Positions 26,671 to 35,506 of a stretch of DNA of 64,000 bases are shown in pieces; the stretch's first letter is position 1, and each line of letters opens with the position of its first letter. The notes under the pieces are model-generated. The model saw only the letters and a program-made list of their open reading frames with translations. It made no database searches and was not told where the DNA came from. The position numbers were made by a program, and so were the translations under genes. The stretch is taken from NCBI RefSeq assembly GCF_016908395.1, contig NZ_JAFBDU010000009.1, positions 62,001-126,000 on the forward strand, read 5' to 3'. Source of the DNA: Metabacillus crassostreae. GTDB taxonomy: Bacteria; Bacillota; Bacilli; Bacillales; Bacillaceae.

Positions 26671-27975
26671 TTAATGTCCACCAATAAATGCTAGTTGTAT
26701 GAAGAAAAGTACAGCGAAAAGATAAACAAATGGATGAACTTCTTTCCATTTTCCTTTTGCAATTTTCATTAAAGGATATGAGATAAATCCTAAAGCAATA
26801 CCTGTTGCAATACTAGATGTTAGAGGCATACTTAGAACAACTAGAAATGCTGGAAAAGCCTCATCAAGTTCTTTCCAATTAATTTCAGATATAGCACCCA
26901 TCATTAGGCTTCCTACAATGATAAGTGCAGGAGCAGTTATAGCTGAAATTCCAGATACTGCACCAATTAAAGGACTAAATAACAAAGTGAAACCAAATAA
27001 TATGGCTACTGTAAGTGTAGTTAATCCTGTTCTTCCGCCTGCTGCAACTCCTGCAGAAGATTCAATATAAGCACTCGTTGGACTTGTTCCAAACATTGCT
27101 CCAACAGTGGTAGCTGCAGAGTCAGCTAATAGAGCAGTACGTGCTTTAGGAAGTTCATTGCCTCTCATTAAACCTGCTTGTTGGGCTACACCAATCATTG
27201 TACCTGTTGTATCAAATATAGTAACTAATAAGAAAGAAAACACAACTGCATATAAGCCATGTGAAATAACATCACCAATAGCAGTGAATGGATTTGCTAC
27301 AATTAATCCTTCTGGTAAGCTCGGTAAAGCGAAGAACCCTTGTTTAAAAACAAGTTCCCCAGTGAAAAAAGCAATTAACGCTGTAATCACCATACCGATA
27401 AAAAGAGCACCATGAACATTTAAGCTCATTAATACTAATGTGACTGCAAGTCCGATTAAAGCTAGTACAACTGATGGAGAATGAAGATCACCTAATGCAA
27501 CTAAGTTGTTAGGATCAGATGTTACAATACCAGTTAAGCGCAGACCAATAAATGCAATGAAAAGTCCAATACCTGCTGTAATACCATGCTTTAAATTACT
27601 TGGAATTGCTTCTATTAATTTTTTACGAAATGGTGTTAAAGATAAAATAACAAATAAAATACCAGCAATAAATACTGCTGAAAATGCTGTAGAATAAGAA
27701 ATATTTTCATTTGCACCTACTACAGAATAAGCAAAATATGCATTTAAACCCATTCCAGGAGCGATCGCAATTGGATAGTTTGCTGATAAAGCCATCCAGA
27801 GAGTACCAATAACTGTTGCAATAATTGTAGCTGTAAATACTTGATCAAATGGTACTCCAGCATCAGCCAGAATAATCGGGTTAACGACAACAATATAAAC
27901 CATTGTTAAAAAGGTCGTAATCCCAGCTATGATTTCAGTACGAGCATTTGTGTTGTTTTCTGCTAATTTGAACAT
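26671..27975 (-). CDS. pbuO: Purine (hypoxanthine/guanine) permease PbuO
   Basis: A 434-residue NCS2/AzgA-type permease with about twelve membrane segments. It starts MFKLAENNTNARTEI and contains the conserved TFLTMVYIVVVNP, APGMGLNAYF and FGTSPTSAYIESSAGV segments. B. subtilis PbuO imports purine bases at this map position. ATG 27975 follows AGGGGGT. A longer frame to 28047 would include the two PurR boxes and is not used. Regulation by PurR is expected from those boxes. No guanine riboswitch fold is seen upstream. Confidence 0.92.
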   Translation of the reverse strand: MFKLAENNTNARTEIIAGITTFLTMVYIVVVNPIILADAGVPFDQVFTATIIATVIGTLWMALSANYPIAIAPGMGLNAYFAYSVVGANENISYSTAFSAVFIAGILFVILSLTPFRKKLIEAIPSNLKHGITAGIGLFIAFIGLRLTGIVTSDPNNLVALGDLHSPSVVLALIGLAVTLVLMSLNVHGALFIGMVITALIAFFTGELVFKQGFFALPSLPEGLIVANPFTAIGDVISHGLYAVVFSFLLVTIFDTTGTMIGVAQQAGLMRGNELPKARTALLADSAATTVGAMFGTSPTSAYIESSAGVAAGGRTGLTTLTVAILFGFTLLFSPLIGAVSGISAITAPALIIVGSLMMGAISEINWKELDEAFPAFLVVLSMPLTSSIATGIALGFISYPLMKIAKGKWKEVHPFVYLFAVLFFIQLAFIGGH

Positions 27976-27989
27976 GTGAACCCCCTGTG

Positions 27990-28033
27990 TTTTACGAACA
28001 ATGATGAAAACCTTTATAATAATATTCGTTTTT
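27990..28033 (-). promoter_or_regulatory. Paired PurR boxes of pbuO
   Basis: Two inverted copies of the PurBox (consensus AWWWCCGAACWWT): TTTTACGAACAAT at 27990-28002 on the plus strand and its mirror AATATTCGTTTTT at 28021-28033, 18 bp apart. Each has two mismatches. The arrangement and the known PurR control of pbuO in B. subtilis make this a good candidate. Confidence 0.75.
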
Positions 28034-28213
28034 AGGTGTTTTTGCAAGTGATTTTTTGAAATTTAGAGGTATAAAAGTATATTTCTTTATTTTTATTTCA
28101 TCTTAATCTTATGTAGTATTAGAAGAAGAAATAGTTTCTCTCTTTTATCTACTGTAAGTGTCTGGTATGTTAGTAAAGGATTAAAAGATTTGTACTACTA
28201 GGAGGTATACATA

Positions 28214-29611
28214 ATGAATTGGAATCATGAAGTAGAAAAAAGAAAACAGGATTTAATAAAAGATACACAATCATTTTTGAAAATAAAAAGTGTTTTAGAT
28301 GAAGACTCAATAAGGGAAGGTGCACCTTTCGGAGAAGGAATAAATGAGGCGTTCTCTCATTTGTTAAAATTAGGAGAAAAAGAAGGGTTTCAAACAAAAA
28401 ACCTTGATGGATATGCTGGTCATATTGAATTACAGGGAAGTGGGGAAGAAATTGTTGGCGTACTTTGCCATGTGGATGTTGTTCCAGAAGGTGATGGATG
28501 GACAAGCGATCCTTACGGGGCAGAGATAAGAGATGGTAAAATCTTTGCTAGAGGAGCAATGGACGATAAGGGACCAACTATTGCTGCATTTTATGCAATG
28601 AAGATCGTAAAAGACCTTGGTTTACCTCTTACAAAGAATGTAAGAATGATTATAGGTACTGATGAGGAAAGTGATTGGCGTTGTGTTGAGCATTATTTTA
28701 AACATGAAAAAATGCCTGAACTTGGATTTGCACCAGATGCAGATTTTCCAATTATCTTTGCGGAAAAGGGGATTATTGATCTAACGTTAAAACAAGAATT
28801 CATTAATAACAAGGGTACTAGTGATTATGTTCTTGAGTCATTTAACTCAGGAAGAAGATTTAATATGGTTCCTGATTTAGCGAGTGCAGTAATTAAGAAC
28901 TGTGATGAATTCAACTCTATTGAGGGTGCTTTTAAAACATATATTGAAAAAGCGAATGTCAAAGGTCGCTGTGAAAGTAGTAACGATGTTTTGCATTTAG
29001 AAATAGAAGGTGTTTCTGCACATGCTATGGAACCAAACAATGGTGTAAATGCTGGTCTATTGCTAGCTGAATTTTTATCTCATTATGCATTAGATTCAAA
29101 AGGTAGTCATTATATTAAAACTATAGTGGACAATTTTTCTAATGATACACGGGGTGAAAAATTGAACATTGCCGTTGCAGATGAAATAAGTGGTGAATTA
29201 ACTGTTAATGCAGGAGTCATGTCTTATCAGGAAAATCAGTTAGGCACAATTGGAGTAAATATTCGTTATCCTGTAACAGGAGACTCTGATCAAATAAATG
29301 AAGGGTTTTCAAAGGTGAAAGGCTTTAAATTAGATACATTTTCAGATTCGAAGCCACATCATGTAGAGGAAAGTAATCCATTAATTCAAACCCTGAAAAA
29401 GGTATATGAAGAACAAACAGGTGAAAAAGCTGAATTAATCGCTATTGGTGGCGGAACATATGCAAGATCATTAGAAGCAGGTGTTGCATTTGGTCCGTTG
29501 TTTCCTGGAAGACCAGATGTTGCTCACCAAAAGGATGAACATATCATAATAGAAGATTTGTTAAAAGCAACAGCAATCTATGCACAAGCTATTTATGAGC
29601 TTGCAAAATAA
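28214..29611 (+). CDS. pepV: Dipeptidase PepV (M20 family)
   Basis: A 465-residue zinc peptidase. Metal and catalytic motifs: HVDVVPEGDGW (H86, D88), GAMDDKGP (D117/D118) and GTDEESDW (E151/E152), with the lid domain between. It cleaves Xaa dipeptides in the cytoplasm. AGGAGG is eight bases before the ATG. The B. subtilis counterpart is YtjP, next to pbuO (YtiP), as here. It is the last gene before an MFS gene in the same direction, with a possible weak terminator between. Confidence 0.93.
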   Translation: MNWNHEVEKRKQDLIKDTQSFLKIKSVLDEDSIREGAPFGEGINEAFSHLLKLGEKEGFQTKNLDGYAGHIELQGSGEEIVGVLCHVDVVPEGDGWTSDPYGAEIRDGKIFARGAMDDKGPTIAAFYAMKIVKDLGLPLTKNVRMIIGTDEESDWRCVEHYFKHEKMPELGFAPDADFPIIFAEKGIIDLTLKQEFINNKGTSDYVLESFNSGRRFNMVPDLASAVIKNCDEFNSIEGAFKTYIEKANVKGRCESSNDVLHLEIEGVSAHAMEPNNGVNAGLLLAEFLSHYALDSKGSHYIKTIVDNFSNDTRGEKLNIAVADEISGELTVNAGVMSYQENQLGTIGVNIRYPVTGDSDQINEGFSKVKGFKLDTFSDSKPHHVEESNPLIQTLKKVYEEQTGEKAELIAIGGGTYARSLEAGVAFGPLFPGRPDVAHQKDEHIIIEDLLKATAIYAQAIYELAK

Positions 29612-29663
29612 AAAACAGTTTTGTTAGTGAAAATGTGGTAGGATAAATATGGAATTTTATAAA

Positions 29664-29750
29664 GGTAACTCAAAAGAACTCTTCTCTTTAAAAATATTCT
29701 ATTTTAAAGTAGGTTATTTAGAGATCGTTATTTGAGTGTACCTTTTCTTT
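29664..29750 (+). terminator. Possible long-stem terminator after pepV
   Basis: GGTAACTCAAA can pair with TTTGAGTGTACC, enclosing a second TTTAAAA/TTTTAAA helix, and CTTTTCTTTTT follows. Loose, so moderate confidence. Confidence 0.4.
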
Positions 29751-29759
29751 TTATTTTTT

Positions 29760-29852
29760 GGCTATGTTACAGCATAATGTTGATTTTTAGCACTTTGTTG
29801 ATTGAAGCATAATACCGGTAACGGACATCAACAGCAATGTTTTAACAGTGCC
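29760..29852. repeat. Internal-deletion derivative of repeat family 1
   Basis: A 93-bp element with the family 1 ends: GGCTATGTTA ... TTGATTTTTAGCACTTTG at the left and GGTAACGGACATCAAC ... TTTTAACAGTGCC at the right. The GC-rich core found in the full copy at 57729-57910 is missing. It lies just before the MFS gene at 29889. Confidence 0.8.
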
Positions 29853-29888
29853 TATCTTTTAAGAAGCTATGTAGAAAGAAGGAACATT

Positions 29889-31058
29889 ATGGGTTACTCA
29901 TTACCACAGCAAGAAGCTAGAGCTATTAATAGGAATTTTTATTTGTATTACTTTTTTATTTTTTTTGGCTTTGGTTCTCTTTTTCCATTATTATCAGTTT
30001 ACTTAAACGATGTGATTGGTTTAACAGGAAGTCAGATTGGAACAATTATGTCTTTAAGCCCTGTTATTATGATTCTAGTTCAGCCGCTTTGGGGTGTATT
30101 AAGTGATATGACTCAGCGGCCAACTTATTTGCTAACCATTGCGTTAATTTTCACAGCAATTTTTGGCTTGGTTTATTCATATGTCGCTAATTATTCATGG
30201 ATTATCATTATTGCTATTCTCCTAGCGATAACACAAAGTGCTCTTATTCCTTTATCAGATAGTATTGCTATGAACTATGTCCAAAAAACTAAGGCTCAAT
30301 ATGGATCTATACGCCTTTGGGGAGCAGTAGGCTTTGCTGTTTCTGTGTTAATTGTTGGTTGGATTTCAGATTTAACTAATTTGTCTATCATTTTTTATGG
30401 TTTCTCTATCACATTAGTCATTGCGTGTGTATTTGCTTGGAGATTGCCTAAAGAAAATCAATCAATGAAGATTAGTATAAAAGATGGATTAAAAGAGCTT
30501 TCAAATGTACCGAGGTATTTTATCTTTCTGTTTGTCACATTTTTAGTATTAGGACCTATATTAGCTAACAATATCTATTTTGGTATATTAATCTCAGAAG
30601 TTGGTGGAGGATTAACTGGGATTGGTATTGCTTTTCTCCTCGCTGCGGGAAGTGAAGCACCCTTTATGAAAGTTGCGGGAAGAATGATTGCGAAGATGGG
30701 AATCATTAAGATCATTATTTTGGCAACGATTGTTTCTGCACTTCGATGGTTTTTATATTTTATTGAACCACCATTATATGTTATTTATCTATCAACCATT
30801 GCCCAAGGATTTTCCGTTGGATTATTCATACCAGCTGCTATTCAGTATGTAAGGGATTTAGCTCCAAAAAAAGTAGGGGCAACAGCTATTTCACTATACT
30901 CTGCTATTGGCAATGGGTTAGGAAATTGGTTTTGTACATTTGTTGGAGGGTTAATCATGGAAGCTTATACGGTCATGCATGTGTATTTATTTTTTGGTTG
31001 CTTGTCAACAATAGCGATTCCTGTATTAATCTGGTTTCAGTATAGTAAAAAAACATAA
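29889..31058 (+). CDS. MFS transporter of the MFS_1_like / nucleoside-H+ symporter type
   Basis: A 389-residue twelve-helix transporter starting MGYSLPQQEARAINRNFYL. The YGSIRLWGAVGFA segment at the start of the fifth helix is typical of the LacY/NupG-like MFS_1_like group, which includes YwbF. ATG 29889 follows AAGAAGGA; the frame extending to 29802 would run into a repeat element and is rejected. No counterpart is remembered at this place in B. subtilis, so it may be an addition. The substrate is not known. Confidence 0.82.
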   Translation: MGYSLPQQEARAINRNFYLYYFFIFFGFGSLFPLLSVYLNDVIGLTGSQIGTIMSLSPVIMILVQPLWGVLSDMTQRPTYLLTIALIFTAIFGLVYSYVANYSWIIIIAILLAITQSALIPLSDSIAMNYVQKTKAQYGSIRLWGAVGFAVSVLIVGWISDLTNLSIIFYGFSITLVIACVFAWRLPKENQSMKISIKDGLKELSNVPRYFIFLFVTFLVLGPILANNIYFGILISEVGGGLTGIGIAFLLAAGSEAPFMKVAGRMIAKMGIIKIIILATIVSALRWFLYFIEPPLYVIYLSTIAQGFSVGLFIPAAIQYVRDLAPKKVGATAISLYSAIGNGLGNWFCTFVGGLIMEAYTVMHVYLFFGCLSTIAIPVLIWFQYSKKT

Positions 31059-31108
31059 GGTTTTTTCTTTTTGGTTTCCATCCGAATACAGCTAAATGTA
31101 AATGTAAA

Positions 31109-31135
31109 AAGGAGAGAAATTATTTTTCTCTCCTT
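31109..31135 (-). terminator. ytkP terminator
   Basis: AAGGAGAGAAA and TTTCTCTCCTT, 11-pair stem; on the minus strand TTTTTA follows. It may also stop the MFS transcript from the other side. Confidence 0.85.
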
Positions 31136-31154
31136 AAGTGCGCAAGCTTATTCT

Positions 31155-32087
31155 CTATTCAAATGAGAATACGTCACTTGATAAATATCGCTCACCTGTG
31201 TCACATACGATGCAGACAACAACATCATTAGGTGTTAGTCGCTTTGCTACCTCAATCGCAGCATAACATGCAGCACCTGATGATGGACCAACTAATAGAC
31301 CTTCCTCACGCGCTAGTTTTCTTGTTATATCATATGCTTGCTCATCTTCTATTTTGAAAATTTCATCGTAGACATTTTGGTTTAAAATTGATGGAATAAA
31401 GCCGGGACTAGTCCCAACTAACTTATGCATTCCAGGCTTACCACCTGATAGGACTGGTGATCCAGCTGGTTCTACAACATGAACTGATAAATCTTTGTAG
31501 TGCCCTTTTAAGGCTTCACCTGTGCCAGTAATCGTCCCTCCTGTACCAGCAGTTGCAACAAAGGCTGAAAGAGGTTTTCCTATCTCATCCATTGCATCAA
31601 TGATTTCCCTAGCTGTCGTCAAACGGTGTGCGTCAGGATTTGCACTGTTGTCAAACTGCATTGGCATAAAGGCATTTGGTATTTCCTTCGTTAACTGCTC
31701 TGCTTTTCTTATTGAACCTGGCATCTTTTCATCACCAGGTGTTAACACAACTTCTGCTCCATATGCCTTTAAAAGATTAATTCGTTCTAAAGTCATAGTA
31801 TCTGGCATAACGAGTATCGCTTTATATCCACGAGCAGCTGCATTCATCGCAATCCCAATACCAGTATTTCCACTTGTTGGTTCAATAATCGTTGAATTGG
31901 GCTTTAATAGGCCTTGTTTCTCAGCTTCTATAATCATATTATAAGCAGCACGATCTTTTACACTTCCACTAGGATTGAAAAATTCTAATTTTAAGTAGAT
32001 GGCTGCACCTTCTTTTGGATTTATTCGATTTAATTTAACTAAAGGTGTATTTCCAATTAATTCTGCAACATTATTTACAACTTTCAT
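31155..32087 (-). CDS. ytkP: Cysteine synthase-like PLP enzyme YtkP
   Basis: A 310-residue fold-type II PLP enzyme. Lysine K44 in SGSVKDR forms the aldimine; TSGNTGIG (71-78) binds the substrate carboxylate and GTGGT the phosphate. It is a CysK/CysM paralogue; the true O-acetylserine sulfhydrylase is usually CysK elsewhere, so its physiological role is open. ATG 32087 follows GGGATGTG; the frame to 32267 crosses a perfect hairpin and is rejected. The family is clear, the substrate is not. Confidence 0.87.
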   Translation of the reverse strand: MKVVNNVAELIGNTPLVKLNRINPKEGAAIYLKLEFFNPSGSVKDRAAYNMIIEAEKQGLLKPNSTIIEPTSGNTGIGIAMNAAARGYKAILVMPDTMTLERINLLKAYGAEVVLTPGDEKMPGSIRKAEQLTKEIPNAFMPMQFDNSANPDAHRLTTAREIIDAMDEIGKPLSAFVATAGTGGTITGTGEALKGHYKDLSVHVVEPAGSPVLSGGKPGMHKLVGTSPGFIPSILNQNVYDEIFKIEDEQAYDITRKLAREEGLLVGPSSGAACYAAIEVAKRLTPNDVVVCIVCDTGERYLSSDVFSFE

Positions 32088-32119
32088 TACTTCACATCCC
32101 TTTTTATTTCTTGCTCTTA

Positions 32120-32166
32120 AACCTGTAGATTGATTTCTGCTAAGGCTAAAAATCAATCTACAGGTT
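32120..32166 (-). promoter_or_regulatory. Perfect 17-bp inverted repeat in the ytkP leader
   Basis: AACCTGTAGATTGATTT (32120-32136) and its exact complement (32150-32166) with a 13-base loop. It ends 32 bases before the ytkP start codon. Neither strand has a T-run after it, so it is not an ordinary terminator. It could be an RNA-stability or translation-control hairpin, or a protein-binding site. Confidence 0.7.
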
Positions 32167-32512
32167 ATCATAAGCCATTCTTTATCAAATACTTTTGTAA
32201 CCAGTCTAATTAAAGTATTTCTATATAATGTTGAACCTATCAATAAAATTATATTATACCAAAACATAATTTCATATGAAAATACGAGGATTAGCCTTTA
32301 GTTATATGTTTCTTTGTAGGATCATTAGAATCTATTTCTTATACTTTTAATACACAGATATGTGGGATAAAATATAGTAATAAATAGTGGTCATTTCTTA
32401 ACGGTTGATATTAAATTTAGGTAGCATCATTTTAAAGTCTAGTGGTAGATGCTTATTAATAACATTACGATGTCTTTTAACAGCAAAAGCCTTAAGAAAA
32501 GGGGTTTAGTTT

Positions 32513-33106
32513 ATGCAAAAACAGAATAACACTCATTTTTTTATTGCAGTTCCAATAGATGAGTACAATAAAGAAATCATACATAAATGGATTTTGTTTA
32601 ATAAAGAGGATTTACCATTCAAATCATGGGTTCATCCAGAGGACTACCATATTACATTAGCATTTTTAGGACATGTAGAGGAAACAGAAAAGCTGGAGAA
32701 ACTAAAATTAATCTTACACGAAACTACTTCAGTTTATTCACCTTTTCTATTGAATTTAAATGGAATTGATACATTTGGAAAACAGGAACACCCTAGGATT
32801 TTATGGATTTCTTTAGAAGAATCTGCTGCTTTAGCTGATTTGCAACAAAAAGTATATAATGTTTGTAAAGATATTGGAATTCATCTTGATTCAAAACCAT
32901 TTCGCCCACATATTACAATTGCACGAAAATGGATATCGGAAGATAATTTCATTAAACCGATAGATTATGAAGAGCACTTTACAAAAAGTACAAAAAATTC
33001 CTTATATGTTGAACAAATTAACCTCTATCAAACACATCTCAATAGAGCTCCAAAGTATGAAGTGAAAGTCAATTTTCCTTTTCTAAACAAGGAGAAATGG
33101 GGATGA
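32513..33106 (+). CDS. thpR: RNA 2',3'-cyclic phosphodiesterase ThpR (YtlP)
   Basis: A 197-residue 2H phosphoesterase with two HxTx motifs: HITL at 46-49 and HITI at 133-136, spaced as in LigT/ThpR. These enzymes open 2',3'-cyclic phosphates on RNA ends and were first seen as 2'-5' RNA ligases. AAAAGGGG precedes the ATG. Its stop overlaps the start of an LrgA-like gene (ATGA), so the three genes to 34172 are one unit. The position matches B. subtilis ytlP. Confidence 0.9.
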   Translation: MQKQNNTHFFIAVPIDEYNKEIIHKWILFNKEDLPFKSWVHPEDYHITLAFLGHVEETEKLEKLKLILHETTSVYSPFLLNLNGIDTFGKQEHPRILWISLEESAALADLQQKVYNVCKDIGIHLDSKPFRPHITIARKWISEDNFIKPIDYEEHFTKSTKNSLYVEQINLYQTHLNRAPKYEVKVNFPFLNKEKWG

Positions 33107-33489
33107 ATATAGTTAAAATTTCATTTCAAATTATTCTGCTGTATGGAATCTATTTAATAGGTGAATATATTCAAACTGCAAGCCAAATTCCCGTGCCAGG
33201 AAGTATTATAGGAATGCTACTACTATTTACTGCACTGCACTTTAAATTTATAAAAAGGAAATGGTTTTCACTGGGAGGAACCTTTTTACTAAAGCATTTA
33301 CCTTTATTATTTATCCCGGCGACTGTAGGGGTTATCGATTATCTCGAGCTATTTAAGGGAAAAGGCTTATTAACAATAGCTATTGCCTTTATAAGTACTT
33401 TTATTGTAATGGTTACGTCCTCTTTAATTAGTGATTTTATATTAACTAAAGGTGAAGAAATGAAAAAGGATAGAGGACTGTCATTATGA
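33103..33489 (+). CDS. LrgA/CidA holin-like membrane protein
   Basis: A 128-residue protein with four hydrophobic segments and the family motif PVPGSIIGMLLLF at about 26-38. I start at ATG 33103, eight bases after AAGGAG; ATG 33097 is too close. It overlaps thpR and the following LrgB-like gene by four bases each. CidA/LrgA-LrgB pairs were described as holin-like and, in B. subtilis (PftAB), as pyruvate transporters. Which role applies here is open. Confidence 0.87.
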   Translation: MNIVKISFQIILLYGIYLIGEYIQTASQIPVPGSIIGMLLLFTALHFKFIKRKWFSLGGTFLLKHLPLLFIPATVGVIDYLELFKGKGLLTIAIAFISTFIVMVTSSLISDFILTKGEEMKKDRGLSL

Positions 33490-34172
33490 AGATCATTCTT
33501 GGTATTTTCTTTATTATTATGACAATTTCTTTATATGCGCTGATGAAAAAAGTGTATGTTCACTTTAAATACCCGATTCTGGTCCCAATTTTCACGGCTA
33601 GTTTTATTGCAGTTTGTTTTTTACTTACTTTAAAAATACCTTATACAAGTTATATGTACGGTGGAAAGTGGATTGATGGACTTTTGGGTCCAGCAGTTGT
33701 AGCTTTAGCTATTCCATTATATGATCATCGGAAGCTGATAAAAAGTAACGTAGTCAATATCTTTATTAGCGTATTTATAGGATCGCTAATTGGAGTGATA
33801 AGTGGAGTCATATTGAGTGTGATAGTTGGTGTTAATAAGGAGCTATTGTACTCAATTGCGCCTAAGTCTGTGACTACTCCCATTGCGATGGAAATAAGTG
33901 AATTACTTGGTGGTACGCCAGCTATGGCTGCTGTTTACGTTATGGTAGCTGGTATATCGGGAGCTGTGATGGGTCCCTTTGTATTAAAAACGCTGAAAAT
34001 AAAGAATTCCATCTCAAAAGGAATTGGATTTGGTACTGCTTCACATGGTATAGGAACAGCAAGAGCTCTTGAAATGGGGAGTGTAGAAGGTGCTGTCAGT
34101 TCTATTGCATTAACTATAAGTGCAATTTTCACTAGCGTTTTATGTCCTGTTATATTATCTTTTATCAACTAA
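33486..34172 (+). CDS. LrgB/CidB family membrane protein
   Basis: A 228-residue membrane protein with the LrgB signatures LGPAVVALAIPLYD, SIAPKSVTTPIAMEIS and the GTASHGIGTARALE segment. It is the partner of the preceding LrgA-like protein and is coupled to it by an ATGA overlap. No LytS/LytT sensor genes are nearby, unlike many lrgAB or pftAB loci; control may come from the thpR promoter instead. A repeat element follows 41 bp later. Confidence 0.88.
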   Translation: MKIILGIFFIIMTISLYALMKKVYVHFKYPILVPIFTASFIAVCFLLTLKIPYTSYMYGGKWIDGLLGPAVVALAIPLYDHRKLIKSNVVNIFISVFIGSLIGVISGVILSVIVGVNKELLYSIAPKSVTTPIAMEISELLGGTPAMAAVYVMVAGISGAVMGPFVLKTLKIKNSISKGIGFGTASHGIGTARALEMGSVEGAVSSIALTISAIFTSVLCPVILSFIN

Positions 34173-34213
34173 AAATAATCACAACTATATTTATGAATAA
34201 CACTCTTTTTGAA

Positions 34214-34366
34214 GGCTCTTTTCTTAAAGATTATTGCTAATTATCTGTTAGAACAAGTGTTTTATCGAATAAAAGGGACAATCTGTAGAAGAAAAGATGC
34301 CACTAGAATTTATACAGAGGTGTTTCGGATAGGATGCTAAAAATAACAAAGTTTACGAAAACAGCC
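34214..34366. repeat. Intergenic repeat family 2, copy B
   Basis: A 153-bp element in the same orientation as 18168-18328, with ends GGCTCTTTTCTTAAAG and GTTTACGAAAACAGCC (inverted). Shared inner block AGAAAAGATGCCACTAGA. It takes up most of the spacer between the LrgB gene and ytlQ. Confidence 0.82.
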
Positions 34367-34414
34367 TAATTAGATTATTTATTGTTTTATAGATCCTGAG
34401 GAGTTGAAAATCGA

Positions 34415-35371
34415 TTGGCACAATTAATTAAACTATATGATTATATTTCACGATATGAAATTGATGCTTTTCGTTATCCAAGTCAATTTATCCGTTTGAA
34501 AAGACAGCAGTGGGATAAGGTATCAAAAGCATGGGAAAACAATATGTTTCACACAGTAATGAAAGTTAGTGAAATCCAAATAGAGCAAGAAGAAGAAAAA
34601 CAAACTTTTCTACAAAAAGTGAAAAATCGGTTTTCAAAAGATGAGGTTGAGATAGAACAGCAAGAGATTAAGCCACTAGTAAATGAGGCAGCTCTTGATG
34701 ACGAAGAATTGCAGTTTCAGTTTACAACAATTCCGAAAACTGTGGATGATTTGAAACACTTGTTTTTAGATTATATTTTTCGGTTTCAAATAAGGTGGGC
34801 AAGCTCAACAATAAGAGAAAAATCCTCTGTTGATATAGCGATCTACAGAGACAAATATCTTCCTTATTTCATGAAACGCCTTCCTGATCAGTTTCTATTA
34901 CTATATCGTCCAATTTTTAAATTGAAAAATGCACCTGTTGAATTAGAGATTATTCTAATTGGAACAACAGAAATATATTGTCTGTCCTTTGTTGAGCAGC
35001 TAGATGAAGCTATTTTCACAGGATCAAAGGAGAAGTTTTGGGTTGTGAGAAGAGGAGAACATGAAAAGAAATTTTTAAATCCTCTCATTAGCTTAAATCG
35101 GACGGGAACAGTTGTAGAGAAACTTCTTTCTTCACAAGGGGTAGAACTTCCTGTAAAAAAATTAATTATTAGTCGAAATGGATATATCGATTATCCGTTT
35201 GCTCCTTACGATATTACTATTTTAGATAAACGCACATATGAAAACTGGTTTCAAAGATTACGACAATCTTCTGCACCACTCAAGCACGCTCAGTTAAAAG
35301 CAGCACAGGTGTTATTGTCTCACTGTCTAACAAATTCCTACTATCGATCAGAATGGGATGAATCTAATTGA
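34415..35371 (+). CDS. ytlQ: YtlQ, NERD-like domain protein of unknown function
   Basis: A 318-residue soluble protein with a TTG start 11 bases after GAGGAG. Residues 1-110 are helical and charged. The second half (about 125-270: LEIILIGTTEIYCLSF, KFWVVRRGEHEKKFLNPL, LIISRNGYIDYPFAP) has the strand pattern of a nuclease-related NERD fold: alternating strands, a 'W' strand and an NPL motif. I cannot see a complete nuclease active site. Position between thpR and ytlR points to B. subtilis ytlQ. Function is not known. Confidence 0.65.
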   Translation: MAQLIKLYDYISRYEIDAFRYPSQFIRLKRQQWDKVSKAWENNMFHTVMKVSEIQIEQEEEKQTFLQKVKNRFSKDEVEIEQQEIKPLVNEAALDDEELQFQFTTIPKTVDDLKHLFLDYIFRFQIRWASSTIREKSSVDIAIYRDKYLPYFMKRLPDQFLLLYRPIFKLKNAPVELEIILIGTTEIYCLSFVEQLDEAIFTGSKEKFWVVRRGEHEKKFLNPLISLNRTGTVVEKLLSSQGVELPVKKLIISRNGYIDYPFAPYDITILDKRTYENWFQRLRQSSAPLKHAQLKAAQVLLSHCLTNSYYRSEWDESN

Positions 35372-35394
35372 TTTCTCGAGGAAGGGTATTTTGT

Positions 35395-35416
35395 AAGGCT
35401 CTTACTCGAGAGCCTT
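35395..35416. repeat. Perfect hairpin in the ytlQ-ytlR spacer
   Basis: AAGGCTCT - TACTCG - AGAGCCTT, eight-pair perfect stem, with no strong T-run after it (GACAAGCCTTATTT). Perhaps a weak terminator of ytlQ. Confidence 0.5.
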
Positions 35417-35506
35417 GACAAGCCTTATTTAAAGAAAAGAGCTTCTATAAAACTAGAACATAATAGGTTAACATACATAAAATAATATGGATAATGGAGC
35501 CATAAC

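Noticed and set aside
27976-28047. N-terminal extension of pbuO
   Set aside because: It contains the paired PurR boxes and is upstream of a proper ribosome site.
28170-28505. Minus-strand frame at the start of pepV
   Set aside because: Antisense to conserved M20 motifs; Leu/His/Pro-rich nonsense product.
29802-29888. N-terminal extension of the MFS gene
   Set aside because: The extension is translated from a repeat family 1 remnant and has no ribosome site; ATG 29889 has AAGAAGGA.
31522-31944. 140-codon plus-strand frame within ytkP
   Set aside because: Opposite strand of the conserved PLP enzyme core; no ribosome binding site.
32120-32166. SAM (S-box) or T-box riboswitch before ytkP
   Set aside because: Only one simple hairpin is present; none of the conserved S-box or T-box sequence blocks are seen.
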